Positions 1 to 12,840 of a stretch of DNA of 64,000 nucleotides are shown in pieces. A program made the position numbers and the translations under genes. Below the pieces are notes generated by a model, which was not told the origin of the DNA, made no database searches, and saw nothing but the letters and a program-made list of their open reading frames with translations. Location: the NCBI RefSeq assembly GCF_050908995.1, contig NC_135121.1, positions 7,316,001 to 7,380,000 on the forward strand. Direction: 5' to 3'. The DNA comes from Andrena cerasifolii (taxonomy: Eukaryota > Arthropoda > Insecta > Hymenoptera > Andrenidae). Numbering within the stretch: the stretch's first letter is position 1; every line of letters starts with the position of its first letter.

Positions 1-770
1 CACTGCAGGTTCATTAAAGCGATTTGTGGTGACGTTAGTTCGCGCGCATTTATGGGCGCGATTGTGAAATTGCGCTCAATTTTGGCTCTACAGTGCGTGC
101 TAATGGGTTAAAAAGCACAGGCGAGGATAAATTGCTAGTATTTAATTGAGGTATTCGATCAAACTGTACATCAACTGTCGCCAAAGATTTTTTAACGTAT
201 ATCAATGCCAGACATTTAATAACCAAGAACAATCCTATCCACCCGCTCAATAACTACGTAATCGCGAAATATTGAATATCAAAAGTTCCTTCATATCAGA
301 GCTAACGAGCTAAAGAAATTAACCCCCGCAATCGTGGTGTAATCCAATGTACCACGGTTAAAAACTTTAATAACGTTCGTATCATTCAATATTCCACCGA
401 GAGCTTCTCCCTCCATAAAAGTATCCCGCGTCCAACATTTATAACACAATTCAGCCGTCCACTCCACCGTTACACATGTTCCGTCGTCGAAACGCTGCTC
501 CCCCATATTTTCCGTAAGCGTGTCGCGTTTTTTTTTTTCGAATCACGACGGCGCATTCTTTCGCGCGCAATATATCGATACAACATTCACTGAAGCAGGG
601 GGTGGAGGGTTGGGGCATTGAACAAACATAAACTCGCGCTCACATAACCGAGTAATTTGTTGAGCTTCAGCCCGTGGGCTCGACCTGCCTGTAATATGTT
701 ACGAGGTAAACGCCGCGAAACGATATCGTAAAATTGCTGTTTTAAAGGGGGCGCTGCATATTGCACGAGC

Positions 771-786
771 GGGGGGGGGGGGGGGG
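771..786. repeat. Poly-G tract (G16)
   Basis: An uninterrupted run of 16 G on the plus strand. Runs like this are unstable in copy number and can form G-quadruplexes. Its exact length is prone to sequencing error. Confidence 0.9.
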
Positions 787-2312
787 CCAGAGCGAGCATT
801 CGTTTCTTCCGCGTCGCTCGGGAACGACGATAACTGCCAATGCGAATTTCTAACGGGCGGGCTGTTCACTTCGCGGCCACTTTATGCCTTTAAATTCCAA
901 TACCTTGTGAAAGCCCTGAGCGTTGGCTGGCGTTGAAACTTGGACGTTTACCCGGCGCCTTCTCCGTACACGAAGGAATCTGTTCGAAAGACTGTATCCT
1001 CCCTGATTCTGACACACAGAGCGGAGCCCCGAACTTTTACCCAACCGTTCAGAAGCACGCTGTATAAACTGAGCCGGAAATAGCTTCACTTTCTACCGAA
1101 CCCACCCTCTTCAACCCCTTCGCGCACTTGCCCTCTGCTCCCCCGATTGTCCTACCGCCGCGCCGTCCAACTTTCTCGTTCGTCCCTCTTCATCCACCCT
1201 CGCTCACCCTCCTCGCACTTCTGTCCACTCGTCTATGTTTCCCCCTCCCCCCCCCCTCTCTATCTATTATCGTGTCGTTATCGCGAGCGACGAGGACGCT
1301 CGAAACCGCTTTGGGAAACGATTCAAAGAAGCGGGGGCGCGTTTGACGCGATGGAAAGTTTCGCGCGACCCTCACCGTGGCCCCGTTCACGGACCAACTT
1401 CCCTCTCTACCGGCGGCAGCGGGGGTGGGCGGTGTACAAAGCGGCGATCGAGCCGTCGGGACTGCGGAATCAAAGGGCTGACTGCACGCCAGCAATTTCA
1501 ATTCTTCGGGGTAATTTCTCTCCATTCAGCCGTCGACGCCTACGACGCTCCCTCTTTGGATGCTCGCTCTGTCCTTCGTTTATGCCCGATCCCATCGCCG
1601 ACAGAAATGCGAGCTTTCCTCCCCCTCCTCCTCCGGCGGGTAATCCGTCTAAATTGGAATTTTATGAAGCCTCCACCTTTTCCTTCCTCTCGCGGAGAAG
1701 CACGAAGCTCGTTCGTGCCCGTTCTGACGACCCCCTGACATGGCGTTCCCGCTACTGATCATCTGTGTAAGAACAGTCCAAGGGAGTATCCATTCTGCTA
1801 CCACCGGAGCTCCTCTCGCGGCGGAGCTTATCGTATCGTAATCACGCCACTATCGAGCACACTTTTAAATTACTTCGGTACAATAACCATTATCGAACCC
1901 CGCTCATTACGCGGTTAATCCCCGGTTTCGCAGTTACCCCGCGCGAGGATCGTCGCACGCTCGGCTTAACGTTCTGGCGAGACCGCGATAGCCTTGCAGC
2001 AGGCGACAAGTCGCTGCTGGAAACGGCCCCGTTAAAAGTCTGTAATTTTCAAATGCTTTGAACAATATACGGTGTAACACTACGCTCCCAAGGCACGACT
2101 GATTATTCCCCAGTGTTTCGTGTATCGGTGTCCTATTTACGCTGTTTCACACCCTTGGAATCGATGAGACAGCAATTTTCATTCGATGGAGATGTTAATT
2201 TCATTCGATAGAGGCGGATAGATTGTAGGAATAATGAAGGTCCATGCTGGGTAAAATAATTCAAGAGGTACGATGTACTTTCGAAGTTTCCTCGGCGAGA
2301 AAAATATTCCCG

Positions 2313-2324
2313 CCCCCCCCCCCC
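2313..2324. repeat. Poly-C tract (C12)
   Basis: An uninterrupted run of 12 C on the plus strand within otherwise unique sequence. No gene lies nearby. Confidence 0.9.
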
Positions 2325-2866
2325 ATCGGCCGTCGGTGGTGTTAAAAAGTGAAATTCTGTCACGCTCTCGTGGGTAAATTAATAATTCCCAGCCACGTCG
2401 ATAATTAAATCCGCCGATCGTCGTGGCGTCGAATCGTTCATAATTCATCGGGGGCAACGTTAACCGAGTTTTACCCGGGCAACATTCATCAACTACATTC
2501 TCTATTTTCACACGGTCCCTCCTAATTCCGAGGCTGGAACCGCTGGTCCCGGGAACGCGAAATCCCAGCCCGAAAATCCATTATTCGTTTCGCCGGGACA
2601 AAAGGCCTCGTAACGCACTAGGTATAGACCAGAGAATACTCGCGCTTCTCTATTACGCCCTCCGAGACTTGGAAACTGAAAGCGTTGGTATTTAATGAAC
2701 AGTCTTATTGTTTATACCATTTAGTAGCGCTAGTGGAAAGCGTCCGGCTAAATTAAATAATCATTGAAAAGTGACAAAGGCACAAGATGTGAGCGAGAGC
2801 TTAATTGAGCGTGCCTATTTCGAAAGTTTCTGTAGTTATCACAGAACTCGTGGCGCGTCCCTTAAC

Positions 2867-3720
2867 TAGTGTTCCTTCTCGAGAATTCTTTCTCGAGAAT
2901 TTCTCGAGAAATTTTATAATTGCTTATTTCTCATTTCTCGAGAAACTTAAGTTTAAGAAAAATATTATAAGTCTCATTTATTTTCGTAACTGAATGTATT
3001 GCTAGTTAATCGCGGACGTATAAACACATCTACAATTTATAATACATCTTATTAATAACAAACCTATATGAATTCCAATAGAAAATCACAGTACAGAAGA
3101 TTCGATATTATTAACTGCTGAAGGTGCTCTTAAATTCTTATTTAAAAATTTAGAAAAATTGTATACCGAATTAAGTACCTAATGAGTTTCTTGTGGCTAT
3201 TAAGGAAGAAATATGGAAAAGAGGAGATAAGACTATTGTATCCCGCATAAAATTTTTGCATGATCCAGAATTTCTTCCAAAAGAGTCAAAAGACGCATTT
3301 TTTCATTTAACAGCCAAGATAGATATATATAACGTCAAAATATAAAAGTAACAGATTTTGCCACAAAAAAGAAACAAATTCGCTGAAGCTACATTAGACG
3401 CATTGTGCTATTTAAAAAAAAAATTTAAAACCATCAAATTATGTTTCGCTTTGTACAAATTTTGTATTAAATAAATAAATTTACCAATTATATTTAATAT
3501 CAATTTTTTCATTTACACAAGTTTTGTATAATTTAGACAGGAATAATCATTTAGTCAAAGTTTTCTTGTGGTTTTAATACATATTATCAACATTATTCCA
3601 AAAATATAATTTTCGCAATATTTTTTTCAACTTCTCGAGAATCCTCGAGAATTCCCAAGAGATGCGATCTCATTTCTGATTTCTCGAGAAACAAAAAATA
3701 CGGAGAAATCAGGAACACTA
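2867..3720. mobile_element. hAT-type non-autonomous DNA transposon, copy 1
   Basis: An 854-bp element starting TAGTGTTCC and ending GGAACACTA. It is flanked by an 8-bp target duplication with one mismatch (CCCTTAAC at 2859-2866, CCCTCAAC at 3721-3728). Eight-bp duplications and TAGTG-like termini are typical of the hAT superfamily. The palindromic word TCTCGAGAA recurs several times inside both ends. The plus-strand middle (about 3115-3330) keeps short protein-like stretches in different frames, broken by stops, so it is probably a decayed transposase remnant. The element is not autonomous. A second copy lies at 21875-22698. Confidence 0.88.
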
Positions 3721-6700
3721 CCCTCAACATTTCCCATCCGAAAGCTCCCCGCCGTTATTCCAAAATAAATCCACTCACTTCCCGTCCACGCGTCCAACAT
3801 CGAGCGAGCGTCTCCGAGAGCTGGTGCTGGGGTGGTTGCAGCCGGGAGACGGGGGTGGCCCTCTAAACGCGTCGTTTGTATGCGCGAAGGCTGCATAAGG
3901 AATTCGAGCGAGTGTTTGTCTTCGACGTTAGAAGGAAAGGGTGGCGATTTGGGGCGAGGAAGGGGTTGCGAGACAGTGGCAACGAAAGCGAAGCGATGCA
4001 GAAAAGGGCGATCGCGTCGACGAGGGAAAGGGATCACCTGCAGATAGCACATACAACTGCGGAGATGGTGGAGGGTGGGGGTTCGAAGATTAATGAAGTT
4101 TCGACCTTCCGGGATCGTGTACGGTCCGGGAAGGGGTGCGGTAGTCGATGCATATATACGGCGGGAAATAATGATCGGGAATGTATCGGGGAGCAGGGGA
4201 TGGTAGCCTTTGAATGTGCAATGGGGGGTGAACAAGGGGTGGGAGTTTCCGCTTTGACGCGTGATTTGGTCTTAATTGAGGGAGCAGTTTATTCGTTGAG
4301 AGGGGTGGTTCGGTAGGGAGTTGAAGTTTATTTTGTTTCCCTTTAAGCTTAGTTTTCATTACACTAGTTTTCCTTTGTGGGGAAATAATGGTCGATGGGT
4401 ATTTCTAGTTTGCCAGTGATTATGTAGAGTATTAATAATGTTTCGCTACCCCTTTGTGTCCACCATGCCCACTTGCCGTATGATTGTGTTAAACAGGCAG
4501 GAATGCAGCGAGCAATTAAATAATAGATACGAGTAGTCAAAGGGGAATGAAACGAATAATCACCGTAGAGGGGAAACAGGCTAATAAGATATTTAATTAT
4601 ACGGGTTCCCAGTTCCGGGGATTGAAGGTGCGTATCGAATTAATTCTGCCAATGAAAGGTTTCCCGGCATTTCGTCGGGCACGCATATATATATGTCGGA
4701 CCGCGGTACCGAATTTTTTAAAAACAATTTGCGGTACACGAAACCCTCCTAACGGTATCACGTCCACACAGCCGCGTCAAAAGGCAGCGCATTATTCATC
4801 GTTTGTCATTTATGTCCTTCAGTGTAAACTAAAAATAACATCAATCCATGCGCGTGATAACAAATATACGAATGTACATTCGATACGGTTCCATGCTCGG
4901 TGATTTGTAGAGCTACTAGCGGATGCAACGAGTACGACCCGGTTCGACAGGAAATCATGAAATTATTCCGAAGTACAGCGCTCCATAGACGTAGAATCGA
5001 TGACCTGTTCACTTTTTTATTACCCTCATAGAAAGATGCAGCGAGCGGTTAGAAGCTGCGGGATTAATGCAAAACCGCGGGGGCGAGCCTTTCCAATTTC
5101 GCCGGGTCCAACGTTTCACCGATCATTATGTATGAGCAACCCGGAAGAGACTGGCTTCGCAGCGAAATGAAAGGGAGGTGGGACGAGCAGGGGGCATCGC
5201 CGAGATTAATAAGATTCTACAGAATTGAAAGAAAGGGAAATCAATTTCGAAGGTAATGAAAAACTATCGATAGAACAGGAATGGATACGACCCTCTATTT
5301 CCACTGATGCAGCCTAGAGCGTGGGAATAAAAAAATCCTGAAAATCTCAACGAAATCTGCCACCCCCTCGTGCTGCTAATGAATAATATTCTAAACCGCA
5401 GTCTGCCACGATAAACGAAGGTTTTTCGCATCCATCCGGTTGAAGCGTCTAGTATAAATAAAACGTATCGCGCGGTGGAAATTGCCCGAACTCCGCCATT
5501 AAAATAAAGATAAACGATTGTCATCGTCCACTGTATTTATTCCTACAAACAGAGTCCCGCTGAAAAATTAATGGGGCCTTCGTATCGCGCTTGTTCGCGT
5601 TCACTTTTTCGTGCAGCGAGTGCGAGACCAGCGGGAAATTGCGACTCACCCCGAAAACCATCCCCGGCGGCTGGTCTGTTTTATCTAGAGGTGAGAAGTA
5701 TATATGTATGTGTCCCCGCACGCACGCGGTCGACCAGTGCGCGTGCATTCACCGTGAAATCGGTCTTTATTTAAGCGTGCCAGTCTTAAAGCTCTGCCGC
5801 GCTAAAAACTTCGTATTAGGGCGCTCAATGGCCGCACGATTTCCGCCCGGAAATTCCGCCATTGAAATCTGGCGCGGGCGAAATATGGCCACGCCGTGCT
5901 GTATCAATTAACTGCTCCATCGGGTGGATCGACGCAGCCTTTTTCACCTCCCCGCTGCCCCTGAGTAGCGATGGGAATTGCAACCCCTCCGGTGCAAGGA
6001 TCCGAGCAACACGTTCGCGCTCGAAAGCTAGAAACACATGGGAGCTGCTCGACCACCAGGCAGAGATACTTCGCGGTAAATAAGGCTTGAATATTTAAAA
6101 CTAATTATACCAGAACTCTTCAGGCCCAACTACCCGAAGCACCGGAATTCTTCGGCAACTTCTCCCGCGACCGGAAGACTAACTGAATTTAAGTGGCTAG
6201 GAAATTAGTATTGAAAGCCTCGAGACTCACGGCGACTCGGAAGTTCTGCGAGTTAATATCGGGTTGAAAGTTAATCGGATATTACCAGTTTCGACAGCCC
6301 CGTGGTACGTTGGAACATTCGAAGTCATGATCTACAGCCTCAGAGTGGGTGTGTTTATAATTTCCACGGTCTCGAGGGTAGCGCAAGGGGTGTCCGAGCC
6401 ATCGCTACTCCCGGGCGAACAATTATCGATTCCGGGGGAAAATGAAGGTCCCTTTTGACGGTTCGCGCCTGGTCGTTACAAACGGCTGAATGTGCGCCGC
6501 AAAAATATCCGGAAATTTCGATTGATAAGGCGCGTCTTCCACGTTTACACGGCGACTTTAGCCTCGTCCGTAGCTACGCTCCGAAACGTTCGCGCTCTCG
6601 GAGCAGAGGACGTAAAAAGGGAGATTCATCCAACAGTTTTTTATCGAATGAAATTAAAATTTAAGCGAACGTAGTGCGCCGTGAAATATACGTTGATTTA

Positions 6701-8600
6701 TAGTGCCCAGTTAACAACTCGGGTTTTTACCCGCGCCAGATCTCTCACCCTTGGAATATTTTTATTTATCGAAGCTCTTCGCGCGTTTTCAATGCAAACC
6801 TGCAATGCCGGAGTTTGCCCGTGTATTTATTTATTTACGTCAGATTACGCTCCAGCATCCCAGTATTTTCGAATATTTTTCAGCCCAGCAAACAGCAATA
6901 ATATTCGGCTTGGGAAACGCCCAGTTTCCCTAATTTACAATTGCGTCGATTTTCGAGTAGCTTCCAAACGGTTAGATGATTCGTCACTGATCGATGCCGC
7001 GGCAGATCCTCGAAGAAGGATCATTAAAATCATCGAACCATCTCGCGGATAAGGTTTTCGCTGTACCGAATAAAAACTCGGAGGCAACAGCTACTCGGGT
7101 GAAATTCACTTAGCTCACTTTATAAAATCGCTTAAACTTAATAAAGTTTCAACCCCGTTATCAGGAGTTTGCCCCGATAACGAAGCGGGGGCTGTTCGGA
7201 AACGCTCCGCCTCGAAATCTTCCGGCGAGAGATCCCCGGCCCGAGATCTTCGGCTTCAAACACAACAAAGTCTTTCGAACGCGCTCGAAAAGGAAACGCT
7301 GTTAAAACTGCCGGGGAGATCGTCAACATCTAGCTGGCTAGACACGCTCCGGGAAGACCTCCCGTTTGTTTCAAGCTTCGGGAATTCTCCGGGCAACTTG
7401 ATCCTCCGGATAGAATCCACATAGAACGCTCTGCAAACAGTGAAAACGCTGTGTCGTCCATATAAACGCACCGTCGACAAATAACGAAGAATTCCCCGCA
7501 AATGATACCGAAGAATGGAAGAAAATTGCTGGACACCCCGACGCCACGAATAAAGGGTTGCCGCGCGAAGTGTCGCCCGTTTTTCGCCCTGAAAAAAAAA
7601 GAGAAAAAGGGAGCGACAAAAATTGGTGAGAGCGTGTTGCGCATAGTGGAAAGCGGGAAAAAGGAGACACGAACGATATGTCTCGTGTCAGGGCGATCTA
7701 ATAACCAGAGGGGGCGGGGGCGGGTAAAAGCCATCAGATTAAATACGACGCGGCGTTGTCGGGCTGGTCTGCTGCACCGTTCATGAGCTATATACGCGAG
7801 ACATAATATAGAACCGTCGCGTGCATCCTAAGCGAGACGCAAATATTTGCTCCAAACGCGGGGTTCCATCTGAATATCATCAGCGGGGATGCGCCAGGAT
7901 CGCAAAATATTGCGACGACGCTTGTTGCCTTGTTCTGGAACAAGTTCCGCGGAATACCGTCGGCAGTCTATGAAAACTGGCAGGAATTCCGGTGGAATAC
8001 GTCGAAATCTTGTTTTCCAACAGAAAAGGAAAAGAGAGAGACAGAGAGAGAGAGAGAGAAGGAGCCTACTAGCGCTGTTATTAGAGGTGTTTTTGCGAAC
8101 TTTGAGGAATTTAATCTGAATTAGGTGTTCCTCAGCAAAGGTCTAATTTAACTTCCCGCAAGCATCGCCGTGAATTAAAGCATTCGTATTTACACCTTTG
8201 ACAACTGAAAATGGATGAAGAAGAAGGATCCTGTGAGATGCGATCTAGGTCACGGAGAAGGTAGCGTGTTCCGTTCTGGACAGTGGACCCGTTAGTAAGA
8301 TTACTTGGCAAATCCTGCCTTAGACACAAGGGTATTCGGTGCTGGGGCGAAGGATCTCCTCCAAGGTATCAGGGACTGATCGAGAACTTGCACGAATAGG
8401 GATTGACGGAAGGTCCTTTGGCAGTGATCGCGTTACGGACGAGATACCCCTCAGGCTTCAGCATTCCAGGAAAGTAGAAGTACAAATAAGCTTTTCTGCT
8501 AATTGTAAGCGCTTGGTAGGGCAAGCAAGTTTATCAAAGCTTACCGAAGCTGTATCACATTGATATTAGGAGAGAAGCTCCATGGTACAATGCGGACTCA
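3721..8600. other. Non-genic sequence, no gene supported
   Basis: About 4.9 kb without a supportable gene. Open frames of up to about 200 codons occur on both strands and overlap one another, with no domain, signal peptide or paired splice sites. A short AG microsatellite lies at about 8033-8060. Nothing else is recognised. Confidence 0.55.
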
Positions 8601-8604
8601 TTAA

Positions 8605-9307
8605 GGGGTTACGCCACCCTGAGGCGCTCGAAACAGCACTGAACTAGACGAATTTTTTTTACCGATGCTATGGGGTGGAAAATTATTTCTTTACTTCGTA
8701 TGTGTAGAGCATGTATTAGTGCATTTATACAATAAATACTGTACAAAAGTATTGAAAAATGGCCGAGTTATTTGTTGTCCCGCGAAGCTCGTCCGCCGTT
8801 ACACGCGTGAGTGATGTACCAAATTATAACGCCCAGGTTCATTTGAAATAAAAAACACGATGACTTTAGTGTTCCTTGATAAAATACCTACAATGTAGCA
8901 TATGGATCTGAGAAATAAAATTATTGCACAAATGACAGCAAGGTAAAGAAAATTATTATTTTTTCACAAGACAAAACAAACTTAAAATATTTATTATATA
9001 CGAATGGGTTATCGCATAAAAAAAATTATGTGCTACGTTGCAGATAATACTATTAAGAATATGTGTACCAAGTTTGAAATCACTCAGATAAATAGTTTTG
9101 GAGATATTTGGTACACCGCTCACGCGGAGGAGCTTCACGGGGTGGCAAAAATAACTCGGCCATTTTTTAATATTTTTGTATAGTATTTATACAATATATG
9201 CACTAATACACGCTCTACGCATAAGAAGTAAAGAAATAATTTTCAACCTCATAGTAGCTGCAAAAAAAATTCGTCTAGTTTCAACCGTCTCGGGGTGGCG
9301 TAACCCC
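8605..9307. mobile_element. TTAA-flanked inverted-repeat element (piggyBac-like MITE)
   Basis: A 703-bp element with terminal inverted repeats beginning GGGGTTACGCCACCC, flanked by TTAA at 8601-8604 and 9308-9311. TTAA target duplication is the hallmark of piggyBac-type transposition. Homology between the arms continues inward, with gaps, for roughly 200 bp per side, so the single strand could fold into a long hairpin. No transposase frame is present, so it would need an autonomous relative to move. Confidence 0.88.
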
Positions 9308-9311
9308 TTAA

Positions 9312-11263
9312 ACATAATTCGCCAATGATTGCTAAGATGCTCGTGTAGTCATTTAGAAACCACGGGATCTCCGATTGAAACTTTTCATCCTAGAGGTTTT
9401 CGCGATCCTTCTGCTGAATGAAGGATCGTGCCTGTTTTTGCCCGCTAACGATGCGTCTTCGTGGATCTCGCAGTAGTTCTTTAAAATTGCACAAGATGAA
9501 GCTAATCATCTTATTGGCATGGCAGCAGCTCGTGCTGTCGCATGCTCTCTCGAGTCAACGTACCTTCGTTAGCCAGTTTCACTAGATTCAGCGCGCTCCG
9601 CTGTCGCGGCATTGCGGGAAACATTTTCTGCTCGGCACGAAAAGCGCGCAACATCATAAATACCGCGGAGCTCCTTATTAACAGGCACGGCCCGTGGCTC
9701 GGTCAGTCGATTTGTAAACGGGAGTCTCGAAACGGCGCGGGCAGTTCGTAAACAGCGAGCAGGGCCATAAATCGACGTCGTGGTAATAATTACGACTACT
9801 TGGTTGCAGCGGGAGCAACAATTATTTCTGGGAGCGGCAGCTGCCCGACGGGCCACCGCGATAATTTATCCCGCGCTAATATACTGCCGTTTAATTCGCG
9901 TTTTTTCTCGCCCCGCGCGAGCTTCGTCAAAGGTGCTTGCGAAACAATTTCGTCTATCACGTGTAACGGAGTTCCGAAGATACCTCGCCCTTTTTCAACC
10001 CCGGTCACGTGATTGTCGATTGAATTTTCAAGTCGCAAACGTTCCCCCAGCACTCCACGTGTAATCTGGTTAAAAGGTAAACCGCAATGACCAATATTCC
10101 CGTTTCAATCCAAGCGTTACTCCAATTAATACAGTGCGATATTAATGCGGCTGACCCTTAAATAATTAAACGACGTACATCTCACTGTTACTCCTCGCTC
10201 CGAAATATCGTCCGATGTGGTCCACAGAGCTCGGTGGGCAGATGAAATTTTAGGATCAGCTTTTCAATCCAACAGAGTCCACCACACATAAGGGGTGTTC
10301 CATGCAACTCTACATCCAAAATACAACCCCTCACTCGACCATCCCGTAACACGACTGATCACAAAAAATGCGTAGCTCTGGTGAAACCACTGCCAACTAC
10401 CAGCAAAGCAAACTTGCCCTACTGTGAATCACAGAATGCACAGATTGAATTACCTGGTTAACGTTGTCGCGACGAACGAAAATATTTTCTAAACCGCGCG
10501 AATCCCCAGGTGAAAACGTTCCCTGCAGTTGCAGAAATAGCAGGTGAAATTTGGCTGGAGACACCCCGTATTTTCGTGCAGGTCCTGTCCGATGGCAATC
10601 GCCGAAACGCTTCAAAGCTCCCACGAAAATGATAACGTTGAAAATTCGCTGGCTGGCTGGAATCGAAGCTAACTCCGAGATGTCAGTGGCGTATGGTCGA
10701 CCCTCGAAAATGGATATAAATCCGTATCCGGATTAAGTCCTGAATTTTTGACGAGCGACGGAAATACCGTCGGGTTTCATCCGCACGCGCTAAAGGCCCC
10801 TTCTTCCGTCGGAAAGGGGATGGCTCGATCGAAAAACACCGCAGAGGAGGCTGGTTCAACGATCCTCCGACAGTTCCCCGTTACCTTTGAACGATAACGA
10901 CGTAATTTCTATTCATGATTCAGATTAATGAAAATATAAGCGCGCCTACGAACGCATTCGCATTAACGCTGATCACGCGGCCTCCATCTCCGCTGATCTC
11001 GGTGTGCCTGTGCATAAGTGATCGTGGGTGGTTATTAATGATTCTTCTGACATATTATTCAGGAGCTTCGCACCAAACGGAGAATTACCCTTTGGGTAGC
11101 TTTAGAATGCGAGCCAATTAATTAGGCCGAAGTAACTGCGTCGTCGATACGTGGAGACTCTGACAGGGGGTCTCCCAATTATTCTGAATAGTATATTTCT
11201 ATCACCTATGATTCTACTTTTTGATAGTTGAACGTTCTTCGTCATCCTTTATTGCGAGTATAA
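9312..11263. other. Non-genic sequence, no gene supported
   Basis: Unique sequence between two TTAA-flanked elements. Short open frames on both strands overlap and show no motif. No repeats or RNA genes are recognised. Confidence 0.5.
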
Positions 11264-11267
11264 TTAA

Positions 11268-12151
11268 GGGAGTATTCTACCCAAAAATTCGATTTTCTTT
11301 TTGATTTTCTAATAGTTTAGGGGTTCGAAAATATGTCCCTAAAATATTAAGGTGAAATTCAAAAAACTCCCAGAGTTATAGGGGTTAAGACCGCAGCGTG
11401 GCCGGCAGTCGTTCCCTCGACCCTTGTATCTAAAGAGGCTATGACTGCCAGCAGAGAAGAGAGAGCTGCCCAACATGATTTTTTTTAAGCTGAGGAAGGT
11501 TTCCTCGACGGTCCTGGTATAGTAGATTAGGGGTAAGTTACAGAAATTAGTCGTTATCTACGGTAACTTCAGTCGTATAGGTCGTAACTGCAGGAAGAAC
11601 TTTAAACGCGTTTTTCTCTAAACAATTTTTTTAAATCGGGCGCACATTTTTCTCAAAAACTACTGGACCGATTGAGCTAAAATTTGACACACGTTCAAAG
11701 TGAATGTGTACCTATAGCCCGAACCAGAATTATATCAATCGTTTCACTACAACCTCCCCCACACCTCGTTTTAGCTGAAGAAAAGTCGAAAAAATCAAAT
11801 ATAAATTTTTAAACAGCTGCGATTTCCGTAACAATGTCCAGACTTGGTTACATCTAGTTCGGGCGATAACTACACTCATGTAGATTAAAAAAATCTTTGG
11901 AACTTTCGTTTCTGATGACTAGGACGGCCGCAAATCGTGCGCCCGAGGGTGCCGGTTTTTGGTGACATGATCTGCGCTTCGGCGTGTAACTTGTACAAAT
12001 TTCAATATAATGTATTCCAAAAAATTGTGCTGATAGTTCGAACACTACCAAATATGGGTGCGAAACCCCTGTTCTGTAGGTGCGATAGGTTCTCCAGAAT
12101 TAATTTCCAAATATCACCTTCAAAAACGAGTGTCTAGACTAGAATACCCCT
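11268..12151. mobile_element. TTAA-flanked element A (piggyBac-like, non-autonomous)
   Basis: Its left terminus GGGAGTATTCTA follows TTAA at 11264-11267. Its right terminus is the imperfect inverse (reading AGGGGTATTCTA inward) next to TTAA at 12152-12155. The 884-bp interior has no open frame resembling a transposase. The right TTAA is also the left TTAA of the next element, so the two are back to back. Confidence 0.72.
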
Positions 12152-12155
12152 TTAA

Positions 12156-12836
12156 GGGGAGGTTCCGGTCTAAAAGTAGATTTTTTTTTATTTCATTTTT
12201 CGAATGTTCAATCTTTTGGGAATACGTGTTTAAAAGGATTTGTTGAAATTCGTAAAATTCTCGATGTTATAGGCATTTGAGTAGCGGCAAATGCATGAGT
12301 AATGAAACAGTGTTCTCAAAACGGTGGGACCTGTATCTCCAAAAGTTATTATCCAATTCGACTGAAACTTTTTTAATTTGAAGAATATACTTCTGGCTAG
12401 GAGGACAACCAGAAAAAAATACAAAAATTGAAAATTTATAATTTTCAAAGGCGTTGAAAGGACGAAAAATATAGGGGAAAAGTGATTTCAAACTTCAAGT
12501 GTGGTTATTTTCTTAAAAAATGTCATTTTTGCATTTTTTCCGCCCCCCCCTAGCCAGAAGTATATGCTTCAAAATAAAAAAAGTTTCAGTCGAATCGGAT
12601 AATAACTTTTGGGGACACAGGTCCCACCGATTTTGATCAATTTTTTTACGCCTTGACTTTAACGACTCCCCAGTGCCGTCTGCAATGATTAATTATAAAC
12701 CAAAAAACATATTTCTATAACTTAAGACATCCTTAACACAATACAAAAATTCCCAATAAATTATATACAGTAGTTTTCCTTTAATTAATTCCTAAAGATC
12801 ACCTATTTTTTGAGGGCTCTATACCGGAACCTCCCC
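12156..12836. mobile_element. TTAA-flanked element B (piggyBac-like, foldback MITE)
   Basis: A 681-bp element with matching terminal repeats GGGGAGGTTCCGGT, flanked by TTAA at 12152-12155 and 12837-12840. An internal inverted repeat pairs about 12325-12410 with 12550-12635, sharing words such as AAGTTATTATCC and GAAACTTTTTT. It could fold on itself. It has no coding capacity. Confidence 0.88.
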
Positions 12837-12840
12837 TTAA

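Larger units (their letters stand above)
1..2866. other. Non-genic sequence, no gene supported
   Basis: Mixed-composition DNA with only overlapping, mutually contradictory open frames on both strands. None shows a recognisable motif or convincing splice context. It holds two homopolymer tracts, listed separately, and a C/T-rich patch near 1128-1260 that includes a C10 run. Nothing else is recognised. Confidence 0.6.

Noticed and set aside
1147..1758. Overlapping long frames on both strands in C/T-rich DNA
   Set aside because: Three frames are open at once and the peptides are low-complexity Pro/Ser/Arg, as composition alone predicts.
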